From NCBI GenBank assembly GCA_023333565.1, contig JAJKFH010001921.1, positions 434,001 through 498,000 of the forward strand: 64,000 bases of DNA. Direction: 5' to 3'. Positions 1 through 11,902 of the stretch are shown here, in pieces. Under the pieces are notes generated by a model. It was given only the letters and a program-made list of their open reading frames with translations. It did not search any database and was not told where the DNA came from. Source of the DNA: Puffinus mauretanicus. Its lineage: Eukaryota > Chordata > Aves > Procellariiformes > Procellariidae. Every line of letters begins with the position of its first letter. Position 1 is the stretch's first letter. A program made the translations under genes and the position numbers.

Positions 1-399
1 TTCACATAAAACCTTTCTCACTGACATAGCTAGACAATGATGTCATTCTTCCCCTCAAATAAACAGAGTTCTCAGCTCTTAAAATCAAAGGCAATCTCTT
101 CTCACATTCCCCCTGGGCTAGATCCCAATGTCTTCTCAGGCTGCATATTTGTGCCTGTTGTTATTTCTGATTGATTTTTAATGTGTTGCATTTGATTTTA
201 TGTTTCCACATTCATCCTGGCCACCTGATCAATGTGTTAAATAATAGAAAACTCGAGGTGACACATCCCAGCAGCAAGTCAGGCCTGTTAATATGACACA
301 AACATTTTTGTGTTCTGCATTTTCTGATCCCAAGACTCTTTGCAGTGGCTGTAAAGTTTTGGTGGTTGATCAGGCCATTTATTGCTTTTGAGACCTCTG

Positions 400-520
400 C
401 AGCCCTTATGGACGAAAGCTTTACTGGTGTAGTTCAGTGTGGCTCCATTGACTTCAGTTAAGCAACACAGGTTTCTGCCTACTGAAAATCTGGTCCTGCA
501 TCTTTTTCTCTCTCTCTTCT
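400..520. repeat. Ancient amniote interspersed repeat (MITE/SINE-like), low certainty
   Basis: The core CTCCATTGACTTCAGTT, with ACTGGTGTAG on one side and GAAAATCTGGTCCTGC on the other, resembles an old amniote repeat I associate with 'ccattgacttcaatgg' and 'gatctggccc' motifs in turtles, crocodiles and birds. I cannot give a family name or exact ends from sequence alone. Confidence 0.3.
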
Positions 521-3214
521 GCCTTCTCCTCAGAATCTCTGTAAGGATCAAGGAGGCCAAGATTTTCAAGCCTGCTGAAGGGCATTGGGTGATGAGCCCA
601 CACCAACATTAATGGGAGCAAGACAACAAAATGTCTTATCTGTTTTGCAGATTTCACCTTTAATGTTTAGCAAGTGAAGTGGATTAGTTCCTTCAGTGCA
701 GGTTTGGGACTGATCCAAAACCACCTTAAGTCAAGACAGTTTTGCATTGATTGGGAAAGTTTCATAACCATCGTGATGAGCTCCTCCCAGTCCAATGACT
801 GCTGCAGGTCTTTATGCAGCACCCACTGCCTGGTTTCTCACGTACTATCTCGTTAGTATGAATCTGATATGCTGGGTGCTATAAACCTGACTCAACAGCT
901 ATCAAGCATTTTATTCTCTTTCCCTTTTTAATGTTAAAAAAAAATCAATTGATTATGTTTCCACTTTTATTTCACTCCTTGAGGTTAATACCACTGTTAT
1001 TGGAAGAGCACATTTCAAAGCCTGCTTTTCTCTTCTGGTATTATTTTTATATACCACTTTTGATCTCAGGAAACCTTTTCATCCTTGCTCCGCTAGTGTT
1101 TAGTAACATTTTAACTGAGGCTTCTGTGCATGTTATGCCCGTATAGGCTTAGGCACATGCTGTCCATGTGAAAAGAGGGGAGTGGAATAAGTGAGGGTGG
1201 AGAGGCCACAGCTCGTGGCAGACATCAGGATTTGAGGTGGATGTCATGTGTGTAATGGCACAGTCTGGAAACTCAACAGAATCATAGTCAGGTGAGGAGA
1301 AACAAGTAAAACTATAGCATAAAGCCATCAGCTTTTCAGAACTTCAGATGGATAGCAAGCAAATTAACTTTCTTTCCTGCTGCTCCCATAGTCCTACTAG
1401 TTGAGGATCACCTCTGCTGGCTGAACAGATACTGTCAGAGTGGACCCAGAGAGTCCTGTAGTGGCTTGTGCTTGTGATTGCACCTGAGGTTATGGCCAAG
1501 GGGCTCTCTCGTTCCAGATGATACTACATAAACTCAGAATGAAACAGCTTCTTTCCAAATCCTTAGGGTTTAGGCAGGCAAATAGTAAGAAGGGAAATAA
1601 CGTGACAGACCCAGCTGTGACAAAGGGCCTCAGAAATACCTACTGTCCCTCTGGTACTTTTCTGGTAGGAAAAAATATCTGTTCCTCAACCAGCTCAAGA
1701 GCACTCAGACCTCTGCCCATGTCTCGTCTCTACTGGGCAATGGTGAGGTCAACCCTACAGTGAGAGAAACGTTCCTTTAAAGGCCCTTGGTCAGGTTTAC
1801 TGAAGCTAGCTCATACCAACCAAAATAGATGACATTGCTCTTGGGCTCTGAAAGCAATGCATCGCTTCCTGGGACATTTCCGCGCAGCACAACTGCCAGA
1901 AAGGTGGGCCAGCCAAACCCAGGCATAAAATGTGCCACCTATGATTGGAAGCATGGGTGCAGTGCGGTTGGACATACACCAGGGAGAGGGACAAAGGACC
2001 CTTTCTATTTCCACTCCAGCAGCCTCGGGGCTGAGAAGCGATTCCTTGTACCTGGTGCTGGTGGGGGGACGCAAAACGCTGTGGTGACATGAGGCAGCCA
2101 GCTGGCTTGCTGTGGGGATGTTCATCTTGTTAAGCTTGCCTCAGCCTTGAGCAGCAGGAAGAAACAGTGACACCATTTCCCAGAAATTTAGCTGGCAATA
2201 GCGGTGATTGCAAATGCTTAGCAAAGTGCCTTTTGTCACATTTTGCTAACAAAGCAGGGGTCAGGTCCCTTCTGCCTGTTAGGATATAAATATCTTAATG
2301 AGATCTTTGAAAAAGAGAGAGAGAAAAAATCTAGAAGGCTGGGAGGTATTTTATTATTTCTTTTTTTATTTTTAGTATTAAAAGTATAACGCAAGTAGTG
2401 CTGGCACCAGGATGCATAATCCACTTACCAGGGCAAAGAGGGCTCTGGAGCTGTACCACAAATGCATCATTTGATAACAGTAATGAAAAAGACAGCAAGC
2501 TATATCTGCAAATAGCATTAGAGCAGACTTGGTTTGGGGACCAAAGGAAGTTGATGCTGAATTTATGAGGCAGACATCTCAAACATTTGAGACCAGTGCT
2601 TTCTTTCCTCTTCTGTTTTGTTTCATCCTCCCTTACTTTTTTCTTTTTTAATAACTTGACCCTTTGTTTGGGTCAGCTCTCAGCCATATAATCAAAACAA
2701 TTTAGTCAAGAAAAGTCATAGAGTGAAGTGGTCCTGCCTTGCCTCATGGGCTCAGTGGGACCAGCCAGCTCCTGCTCGTTTACCCTGCCCTGCAGGCCTT
2801 GCTCCGTCGCTGCATCTCTTCATGGCACACGTGCTCTGAGATGCACATGCCACATGGATCCATGCCTGCAGTGTCTGCCGCTGAGCTGGGGCTGGAAGAG
2901 CTACAGGGCCAGACAGGAGACATCCCATCCAGCTAAGCACCAGACAGGATCTTCTCCAATAGAGATGTGCCATGTAATCTTCCTCCATCCTATCTCACAC
3001 TGTCCATCACATGGCTCCTAAAAGATGCCTCCTAAAGGAGAAGCGAGCATGTTGGAGGAAATATGTGGGATCTGGAGGAAACAGACATGGGTAAGAGAGC
3101 ATAAGAAATGCTCTACTACTGATGCACAGCAGTCCTCTTGGCCACTGTCCTGTCCCCAGTTGTGGCAGTAGGAAATGCTGCTTAGAGAGAAGACAGAAGC
3201 CCATCCACTTTCAT

Positions 3215-4015
3215 GAGTTTCTCCAGTTCCTTTGTGAGAGTCTACTGTCACAACCTCCCATGCCAGTAAGTTCCAAAAATTTCCTTCCCTCTGTATAGAA
3301 GCAGTTTCTTTCCTTTCTGTTTAAAACCAGTCCCCTTGGCTCCAGTGTTGCAGGATTTGATGAGCCACAGTTCTACTTTAAGCTTGCCCTCCACTTTACT
3401 GATTTTGCATGTGCCTGTTTCATACCCTTCAGCCCAGTCCCAGAGCAAAAACTCACAGCTTTTTTAGTGTCCTTGTAGCTTCTCCATCTCCACGGTCATT
3501 TTAATTGCTCTTTTCTTTCCGTTCTCTGCAGCCAGCAGGTCTTTCTTAGAGACGAGAGGGACAAGGCTCGCACTCTCTGCTCAAAGTGCAGATGCATCAA
3601 GATTTTCCCATTCACACCCTTTTCCAGCTCTTTGATGGACATGCTGAATAAAACTGGTGTCAGCACTAATCTCTGGAGGATCTCCCATTAAGCCTCATCA
3701 GGCAAATGGGGCAGTATGCAGCTTTACAAAGCCATACTGTTTATTTCTCAATACACTGTGTTTACCCATGTGTTCTGTGACCTTAGTCTTGACTGTAGAC
3801 TTTTATCAACTTCTCAGGAGTGTAAGTCACCCATTGGTTGGTAGTTCCAGCAGCCATCTGACACCCTTGCTGTTTGTAATGACAGGTTATGCACCTCAGG
3901 CAACAGATCTGCAGGTTGACACCTGAGTTCCCACTCAGCCATCCGGTGAATGCCATCTGGTCATAGGAACATGTTAACATCTTAATAACCATGGAGCCAG
4001 ACACTTCTCAGGCTT
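3215..4015 (-). repeat. Diverged CR1/L3-like LINE relic, minus orientation
   Basis: Read on the plus strand the order is: a segment like CR1 3' ends in reverse ('cctcccatgccagtaagttcc'), a block like 'aaaccagtccc', 'tgtgcctgtttcataccc', and later 'ctgaataaaactggtgtcag' and 'acaaagccatactgttt'. These match the layout of the reverse complement of an old CR1-clade LINE (3' end first, then reverse-transcriptase-side sequence). All frames are broken. The ends are estimates, and neighbouring sequence to about 4.1 kb may also belong. Confidence 0.5.
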
Positions 4016-7000
4016 TCAGGCTCCTGGCATTAGTGCAGACCAGCACTTGTAAATTTTGCCCTTGCTCTGTCTCCTGGCACGTGCCAAGCAGCTGGAATTG
4101 CAAATAACCTAATTTTCTGTGTGATTGTGATCTCTATTTTTCTACCGATCCTTTCTTAGACACACCAAATGTTAGCCAAATCCACCTTGTAGGCCATGCC
4201 AGTCTGAACAAGGTGCTTTTTCCCAGCTCAGAGCTGACATACTCCTCTATGACCTTTCTCCTTTCTTGTGCCAGCAGACAAGCTCCATTATGAAGAGGGA
4301 GAGCGAGACCTTTCTGCACAGGTTCCTCTTCTCCTGAAATGTTTCCCAGATCCTTACCATCTACCTCTTCTCACCATCACCTACCTCATCCACAATTTGG
4401 GGCTCTGAATTTCTCCCCTGGCTCCTCAGCCTCACACAAGACAGGGGATTTCAGGCAGTGCTTCCATGGAGATCACAGCCTCGAGTCTCCAATTTCGGCA
4501 TTGAGACAGTAAAGTTCACCTCCCAAGGTGATAGTGGCTTAGAGAAACAACGGTTCACAGGTGAGGCCCATTGCAGTGGTGCAGAGGGGTCTGCCTCATG
4601 ATGAATGGGTGTTAGTGATGGCCCAGGTACCCAGGGACCTCCTGATAATTCTTGATCTGACCCTGCCAATGGAGGTCTGGCCTCACAGATATTCTCTCCA
4701 TTCAGTGCTTTCCATCTCCCAGCAGATTTCCTTGATTTCTTCAAGCACAGCCCTGAGCCATGCTATCCAAGATGTTTGTGATAGCAGCTGGAAGAGCACC
4801 TTGAGCTTTTTTACACTGTGTGAAGGCTCCTAGAAGAACGGCTTCTGGCCTCTTCAGCTCCGTAGCCGTTAACATCAGGGATCACTTTAATGGGATTGCT
4901 AGCAAACCTTAGGAGAACAGCTGTGATACGAATGGGCTTAGACAGTGGAGCAGCGTTTAGCTAAATTTCTCTCTTTTAAAGAACACAGGGTGCTGGCAGG
5001 ACCCTCAAGGCTCTTGAAAAGTATGGGAATTGGGGGGAGGAAACTTTTTTAAAAAGCACAGCTAAATGCCACGCCTGTCACTTGCATTTATTTCTGTGAG
5101 TTCTTCCTCACGTTCTTACAATAAGCTATGCGAGGAAATTGCATCTCTGGGAAGCTGTCGGAGCTGTGCGTGCTGCACAGCTGAGGGTTACAGAGAACAA
5201 ACTCCTTCAGCAGGGTAGTGACATGGGGACACAAGAGAGCTTGCAGGGACAGAAGAAGGGGCAATACTGGAGAAACAGGGAAAAAGACTTGCCCCCAGGA
5301 CGGGAAGGCAACTGCAGCAGCAGAATTAACTGATCAGCCTTACCCTCCCACCTGTACTGGCACAGGAAAGGAGTACAGACTTTCGTGCTTAATATAACCT
5401 AAAGCTGTTTTTTTTTATTTCTGGTCTCTTCTATTTTTTCTGGCTTATTGATGGAAAGCTTACTTGATCTTTTTCTTTTGCTAAACAGACCCAGGCTTTC
5501 CTGCTAAGCAGCTGCAGAGTCCCTTGCGTGCAGGAGGGCTGCCTGTGGTTCTACATGGTCTTGCAGAAGGCACAAGCTGACACAACACTGACTGTGGAGC
5601 TACAGAGCTACAAGCTGGAAGCCATCAGAAAGGAAGAGGAGAGCTGGAGCAAGAACAGCTAGACAAGTGCAAATCAGCTAGAGCAAGCAGCAGCATTTAC
5701 TTGCCCAGGAAAACAGTAAGCAAGACCTAAGGTGTTATTGATGAGAAGGAAGCAATCTGGTGGCTTCTTGCTATGCTAAAAATATTTATCCATACACACT
5801 GGAAAAGGAATGATTGGTCTCTACAGTACCTGGTTTTCTCCATGCTACTTTTCTCTTTTCTCCCTTCAATAAACTCAGGTTTGTTAATCCATGCTTTTAA
5901 AGGGGGAAAATTAGGTCATTGAGCACCAGATAGTTTAACTTAAACCATTTTTGTGGTTCAGTCTCACATTCTTTTATTATGACCACTAAAATTTAAAACC
6001 AGCCATTGCTGCTGCAGTGAAGTCTTGATGAAAAGCTCCCATATGCTCTACACGAGACCCTCAGCTGAAGTAAAGCTACATGTTTCTGTTAAAGGAAGTG
6101 GAGAAATTCTTTTTCTCATCCTCAGCTGCTGAAAATAACTCATTGCGTTTTTCAAAATGCAGTGTGTGTGTTCTCTCTCTGCCTGGGAGAAGGAAAGACT
6201 GTACCACAGGGGAGGTCAGGTTTTCTCTACAGGTTTGATGTCCTTGAAACTTGCACTTGCTGCCATGAGGGCAGCAGGGCTGCCCGTGGGCATCAGCTGA
6301 GTTTATTGCTCAGGTCCCTTGATGGCTTGAAGGGAAACCACATCTGCCTCTCTGGCAGAGCTCAGTTAGAAGGAACACCAGTCTTTCCTTCTTTTTACCA
6401 GCAGGTAGAAAATAAAATTGACTGCTTACCATTTTTTCATTTATGTACATGAAAACATGAGTCATTTTTCTTTATAAAACTAAATGCATTCAAAGTTGCT
6501 TAAAATCAAACCAGGTGAGTCTAGTTTAAAAAACTACAGCTGCCATTTGAAGGGAAAAGGAAACCCTGAACCAGTGGAAATCCTTACCTGAGCCCTGGGG
6601 AAGAGGGTGTTTTGAAAAGGTGAAGTCAGTTTGGGAAAGCAGTCACTTCCAAAGGTGCAGAGAGAACATTTTCCTCCTTCTGGAGCACTTATTTGGCTGT
6701 TCCGAGCTGAGAACTGGGAGGTAAAAGGAAGGGCAGAAAAGTTTAATTTTCCTCTTCTAATCTATGAATATAAACAAATGAGTAAAATGAGATTTATTAC
6801 TGTTAAAATCTTGAAGGTCATTATGACCAGGAGCTAAATTCAAATCACTGGCTAAGGATTGTATTACTTTTGTTTAATAAATCACTTAGTTTTAAATGTT
6901 GGACATGTTTTGATAAACCTTCTCTTTTGCAGTATGCATATAGTACTTCTATGTAATTACAAAGGAAAAAGGAAGACATGAGATACCTCTCCTCACATAT

Positions 7001-7427
7001 ACAAAACCCTAGCTAAAATGCTGTTTGGGGGCTAACTGAATCCCAGTTCTCTTCCAGAAGCTCTTTAACCCAGATCACAAGAAAGAACAATTAACTAGGA
7101 GAAGCAAATGGGTCTTCATCAGCCTCCAGCGTCATAAAGAAAGAAAAAATTATTAATCTGAATAGACGTGTTAAACCTTGTAACTGAGTGAAGAATAGCT
7201 GTGGGTCCTGAGTGTACCCCAGCTCAGTCAAAAAATATGTTGGATTTTACCAGAAAGGGAGAATCAGATTTTCTTTGAGGAGAAAAGAAACCTGAAAGCC
7301 TACACATAGCAAAATGTAAGCAATAATTTAAATTGAAGCTCCCTGTTTTTTTATTTAAATCATATTAAACATGATGTTTTAAATCATCATGATAAATTAA
7401 TTTCCCCTCTTGTGGGAATCTCTCTCC

Positions 7428-7463
7428 TTAATAAGAGCCCTTAATAAGGGCTCTCCTTATTAA
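7428..7463. repeat. Imperfect inverted repeat (hairpin)
   Basis: The left arm TTAATAAGAGCCCTTA and right arm TAAGGGCTC...TTATTAA are complementary around a single central A, with a 3-nt bulge in the right arm. The inner 21 bp (10 + 1 + 10) are perfect. No function can be assigned. Confidence 0.8.
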
Positions 7464-9630
7464 ACTGACACATCTAAATTCTCAGTCAGAAAGGCTCAGC
7501 TATTAGTCAACACAGGTCTCCTGGAGGGGGGAAGAAAAAAGTTTAATCCTGCTTCCCCATCCCCCTTTTTTTCATCTAATTCAATTTTCTTCCATTGATT
7601 CTGATTTTGTCACAGATACCCGGCTTCTTTGTCATAAGGCATGTGGCACCTGCAGTTAAAGTCATGGTAAGCAGAACAGAGATTGCCCAGAGCACGTGGT
7701 GAAGATGTATGTTAAGAAAAGGCAGACGAAGGTCATACTTTGCCTAGGTTTTTTAGGATCTGTGTACATGTGAAGTCTCCCTCCCACTCAGCCTTGCTTT
7801 TCTGGTTGCTGTTTTGTGGTGCTGAGACCAAACAAGACCCAATATACGTGCCCAAGCCAACCATGAGACTTGTGGCAGAAGGTTCCCCCTGAAGCCTCCT
7901 TCCTCCAGTGTTACCCAGCAGGTCCCTGGTGTGGTAGGAGAGGACGACAGCTTCTCGACTCATGTCATCACTGCTTTGCATACCCATATCTTTGTCTGAG
8001 CAGATGCTCCACCGCTTCCTCGCGTGTCAGAGGGCAAGCAGCCACTTCAGCAGTCAAGCTTGTCTCGACCCTCTCTGCCTCATTTTGGGCACTGCAACGC
8101 CCAGGCACAGAGAGCCAGCTTACAGCACAACACAACTAGCCCACCTGGGGACCCTGGTCCAGCTGCACAGCAGCAACAAAACCTGACTTTCTGTGGAAAG
8201 GGGGACGGCTGCAGAAGCACTTCCATGCCCACATGCTGTTGATGTCTCTAGGTGGGTTGCCAAACCTATAGGAACTTTTACCTTAGTGCAATATTGCCCC
8301 GGTCCATGAGGAGCCATTGCAGAAAGCTCTTCCCCATGCCTGACTCTGGTTTATTCTAATACAGTGCTCTTCCGACAAGGTGCTCGTAAACACCGTTAAG
8401 CGTGCTTCAGTTATCTTTGGTAATTCTTTTGAATTATTTTATATATGTCTGTCAGCAACCAACCAAGGAGGCAAACTCCGTAAGCCTTTACTAAAACACC
8501 TTTCCCTTTAGTAACCTCTAATTGTCCATTTGTTAGTTGCGTTCTGTCACACAACTTTTGGTGTTTTCCTTTTTTTTGCTGAGGGTTCAGTATACTGGGT
8601 TTTTACTGCTTTTAAGTAATAAATAAGAAAACCCAAATGAGGAAACCCTGGTACATACCAGGCATCTTTGTCACGTGTGGGGAGTGTTGCCACACTGGAG
8701 AGGCAGAAGGGTGATTGCCGGGGAGAACTGCGCAGATGACAGTGACGGACAAGCCATCCCAGCACCCGATGACTGAATTGAGTATGGGAAGGCAAAACTG
8801 GGGGCTTTGTCAACAACCAGGATGCTATGCAGAAATGGGACTGTCCCTCCCTGCGGAGATCAGGGAAGATGGGCCAGACCTTACTGGTTTAACTGCACAA
8901 TCCTATCAGCTGCCGCCGTAGGAAGTACTTTAACTGCAAATTAAACTTCAGAAATGTAGAACAAAGATCAATCACATTTCAGTTTGATGCTGGGTGGGAT
9001 ACCAATATGAATATCATAACACTAATAATGACCTGTGGATGCTTCTTATAAAAAGGGAAGAAAAGCCGCATAACATTAAATGCTTGCAAAGCAGCACTTA
9101 CCCATTTTCTTCATTTGTGTAAATAAACTGTAGTATTAATATACTGATTCATATTCATTTAGTACTATAATATTACTGATGTAAAACTACTGGTGTAGTA
9201 TTATTAAACTAATCAATAAACTGCAGATAACTGCTGCTCAGGAGTAAATCTAGATGTTTGTAAATACAGCCTTTCACAATGGGGTGTGTTAATATTGTTG
9301 TATGGATTTGACATTTTCCTTTTCCTCCTTTTGTGCTTTCCTGTTGTCACTGACTTTGTCATTTTGCAGTTAGCTTACTGTGCAGGCATCCCAAAGAACC
9401 TGCAGTGAACTGGAAGTGAATATTACCATTAGTTGCTATTTCTTGGAGCATAGTGCTTTTTAGGATGTTAAGGGGAGGGCCACGTTCATAGGATCTTGGG
9501 TGCCACCAGCACTGTTGAATTCAGTCCCCTGTTGTGTCAGGTAATGCAGAACAGATGTATATCACAGACAGTACAGCAGCTCCCTATGCCACGTACCCTC
9601 CACATGCCTCAGAAAGTTTCCTGACACAGC

Positions 9631-10122
9631 TTAAAGGACATATGGGCTAGTTATACAGTCACAAGCCAGTGCTCTGGATCCAAGAGAAACAGTAGCTTCA
9701 GGTGATCCTAAAAGCAGATCACGCTCCATTGTACATAGCAGAGTAGAAAGAACATTAGCATCTCTCCACCAATCTGTCTTGAAGGGAAAACTGTCTTCTG
9801 TACCCAGTCTAACGATTGATGTTAAGTCTGGCTGTGTTGCACCAGAGGCATCCACAGCAATGTAAGGCTCATGCCATACAAGTCCTGTCTTTACTATGGT
9901 CAGCTCCAGGAGCAGTGTTGGGGAATGGTAACATTCTTCACATCCTTCTTCTACAGTAATATTAAAATAACACACAGTTTGGTGTGAATTTGTAAATAAA
10001 ACATGAAATGGTTCATGTGCTAACAATTCAAGAAACCTTGAATTCAAGGTTTCTTGAATCTGAAAAAATGCCAGTTTTCTCCTTTGCTGTACAACGAGGA
10101 TCTTAAAGAGAGAGCAGTCCAT
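9631..10122 (-). CDS. Unidentified open frame, possible terminal exon
   Basis: A 163-codon frame on the minus strand ends in TAA at 9,631. I do not recognise the protein. It does not look like low-complexity chance sequence: it is rich in Leu/Val/Thr/Glu, with Cys pairs (EGCEECYH), a WHEP and a TDWWRD motif, and normal-looking codon use. A strong 3' splice-site sequence (TTTTTTCAG) ends at 10,060, so the more likely reading is an exon 10,059-9,631 of 142 codons starting in phase 0 with Ile-Gln-Glu-Thr. The ATG at 10,122 may be only intronic. No signal peptide or membrane segment is visible. A short CpG-rich stretch lies 0.5-0.7 kb upstream on the same strand. It could be the last exon of an avian gene I cannot name, a decayed retrocopy, or a chance frame. 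Confidence 0.3.
   Translation of the reverse strand: MDCSLFKILVVQQRRKLAFFQIQETLNSRFLELLAHEPFHVLFTNSHQTVCYFNITVEEGCEECYHSPTLLLELTIVKTGLVWHEPYIAVDASGATQPDLTSIVRLGTEDSFPFKTDWWRDANVLSTLLCTMERDLLLGSPEATVSLGSRALACDCITSPYVL
10026..10059. repeat. Perfect 34-bp palindrome with no spacer
   Basis: The two 17-base arms ATTCAAGAAACCTTGAA and TTCAAGGTTTCTTGAAT are exact reverse complements with no loop; the centre is an EcoRI-type GAATTC. The palindrome lies inside the 9,631-10,122 frame. Its outer edge is the first base after the putative splice acceptor on the minus strand. Confidence 0.95.
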
Positions 10123-10544
10123 AAACGCAGCACACTAAAAGCCACTCACTCATGCCCACATTTGCCCAGGCTGCTTGCCAGCGGGGTACCCCTGAAGTTC
10201 AGCCCCTTCTGTCCAGAAGTCTGAACACTTAATTCACTTCTCATCCTCGTAAGTATTTGGGCACATCATTCCCATGACTACGTGTCACGGGAAATTAAAC
10301 AGAGCTTTGAGTACGTCCCTCAAAGCATACTCGAGAATACTTGTGCTTCATGCAAGGAAGCATGAAGGATTCCCTGGGCTGACAGGGCAGGAACCATAAG
10401 TGACCATGTCATAAACCGTTTCTTATATGAAGGATTGTGTATTTTAATTTTCCTGTCCAAGTACTCAGCTGAGATACTGCCAAGCGAGGGCTAGTTCCTC
10501 TCTCTTTACAGGTGAACGAGATGCAAAGCTTATACCCTGCTTTA

Positions 10545-10800
10545 GGGGAGGTTCACCCTTTCCCAGAGGGATGCGAGATACCAAAGCGACCGACACCACA
10601 AGGGAAAAAAGCCCCGGGGAGCGAGGGGCGGCGGGCAGCGGTGCCCTGCCTTGCAGTGGCACCTGGTGGCCCTGCGGGACATTACACCCGCGGCGTGGAC
10701 ACTCCCGCTCCCTGCCCCCCGCCCAAGCAGGACTGGTGGGCTCACCGAAGGGGTTTTGCCGGGATGTTTTTTGCTGGTCGGGGCGACGGGGGGGGGCGCT
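10545..10800. promoter_or_regulatory. Short CpG-rich stretch, possible weak promoter
   Basis: About 250 bp of GC-rich sequence with many CpGs (gagcgaggggcggcgggcag, ggcgacgggggggggcgc) sits in otherwise AT-rich DNA. On the minus strand a donor-like CCTTCG|GTGAGC occurs at about 10,745, so it could be a first exon upstream of the 9.6-10.1 kb frame. A CTCF-like CCACCAGGTGCCA on the minus strand at about 10,657-10,672 is another reading. Confidence 0.35.
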
Positions 10801-11855
10801 GTTAAATATTGATATCGGTTCTTAAGGATGCGGTTGGCTGAGGCATCATGGATGTGAATTCAAGCTAATCGACACGGGATGTATTGACCGTGAAATGCAT
10901 CCGCAGGGCTGAGTCAGTCCCATCATCTCTCAAGGTTATGTTGCCCCATCTGTTAACGAGTATCTGGGACAACTTCACAGCCAGTCCCACTGCTGTTTGG
11001 GGCATCGGGATGCTGATGCGCAGAACAGTGTTTTGGGTACCACACAGTCACCCCGGCTACCTGTGGCAAACCAAAGTACAGACTCCATATCTCCCAAAAT
11101 TATGCTACCTCCACCCATCCACCCTGGACACCCTTCATGCACTACAACTGCCATCCAGCATATGTCAGGGCAGATCTCAGGGCTTCCTCTAAGGACAGTG
11201 AGTCTGTTACACACTGTGGGACACATCTGTCCCCATACTGCAGCAGGGAGGGAAGCCAGCTGTGGGTGTGTGGCCTCACTGCATCACATCACCGTCGGCT
11301 GTAGCATGGTTCCCGAGCCTCTCCAACACTCAGGAGCTGGGGTGCCAGTGAGCAAATCAAAGCTTTCACCAGGCGGTGTTCCCACCTGGAGCATGAAAGA
11401 GGCCAAGTGGGCTGCAATCTTGTGAGGCATGTCCCTGACTGGAAGGGTTTGAGGTGGGAGCTAAGTGGGTCAGGTCTCCCAGTCCCCCAGCAGCAAGTGG
11501 TGCCCGAGAAGAGAAGGAGCACTGCCCATGATCCTGGGCTCAGTGTTCAGTGCCTTTTTGGGAAGACACATTTCTGCCTCTCCTTTCCTCTCCATTACCA
11601 GCTTGGCATTTGCTCCTGATTCCTCTGCTCTTCCCCTCGGTAGACTCGTCATTTACATTCCATGGGGAAATGCTGCAAAATCCCATGTTGCGCTGTGACA
11701 GTCTGAGTCATTTCTGTGCAGAGCCACAGGTGACAGAGATAAAGGAGAAGTCATTGTCAGAGGGCTGAGATTTGACCCCACGCTGCCGACAGCTCCCTCT
11801 GAGGAAATACTGTAATACCTTTGGCCCTGTGAAGCATGGGCATATCTGGGCCAAG

Positions 11856-11902
11856 CAAAAATAAAAAAAAAAACAAACCAGAACAACAACAACAAGAACC
11901 AC
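11856..11902 (+). repeat. A-rich / (CAA)n simple repeat
   Basis: A run of A with interspersed T and C is followed by CAACAACAACAA. This is a low-complexity tract. Confidence 0.9.

Larger units (their letters stand above)
1..9630. other. Gene-poor region, no recognised gene
   Basis: I find no exon of a known gene here. Open frames on both strands are short, have no recognisable domain and are not linked by convincing splice sites. The stretch holds an ancient interspersed repeat near 400-520, a diverged CR1/L3-like LINE relic at about 3.2-4.0 kb and a small hairpin at 7.43 kb. The rest is AT-rich unique sequence. It could be intergenic or intron of a gene whose exons lie outside the window. 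Confidence 0.6.
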
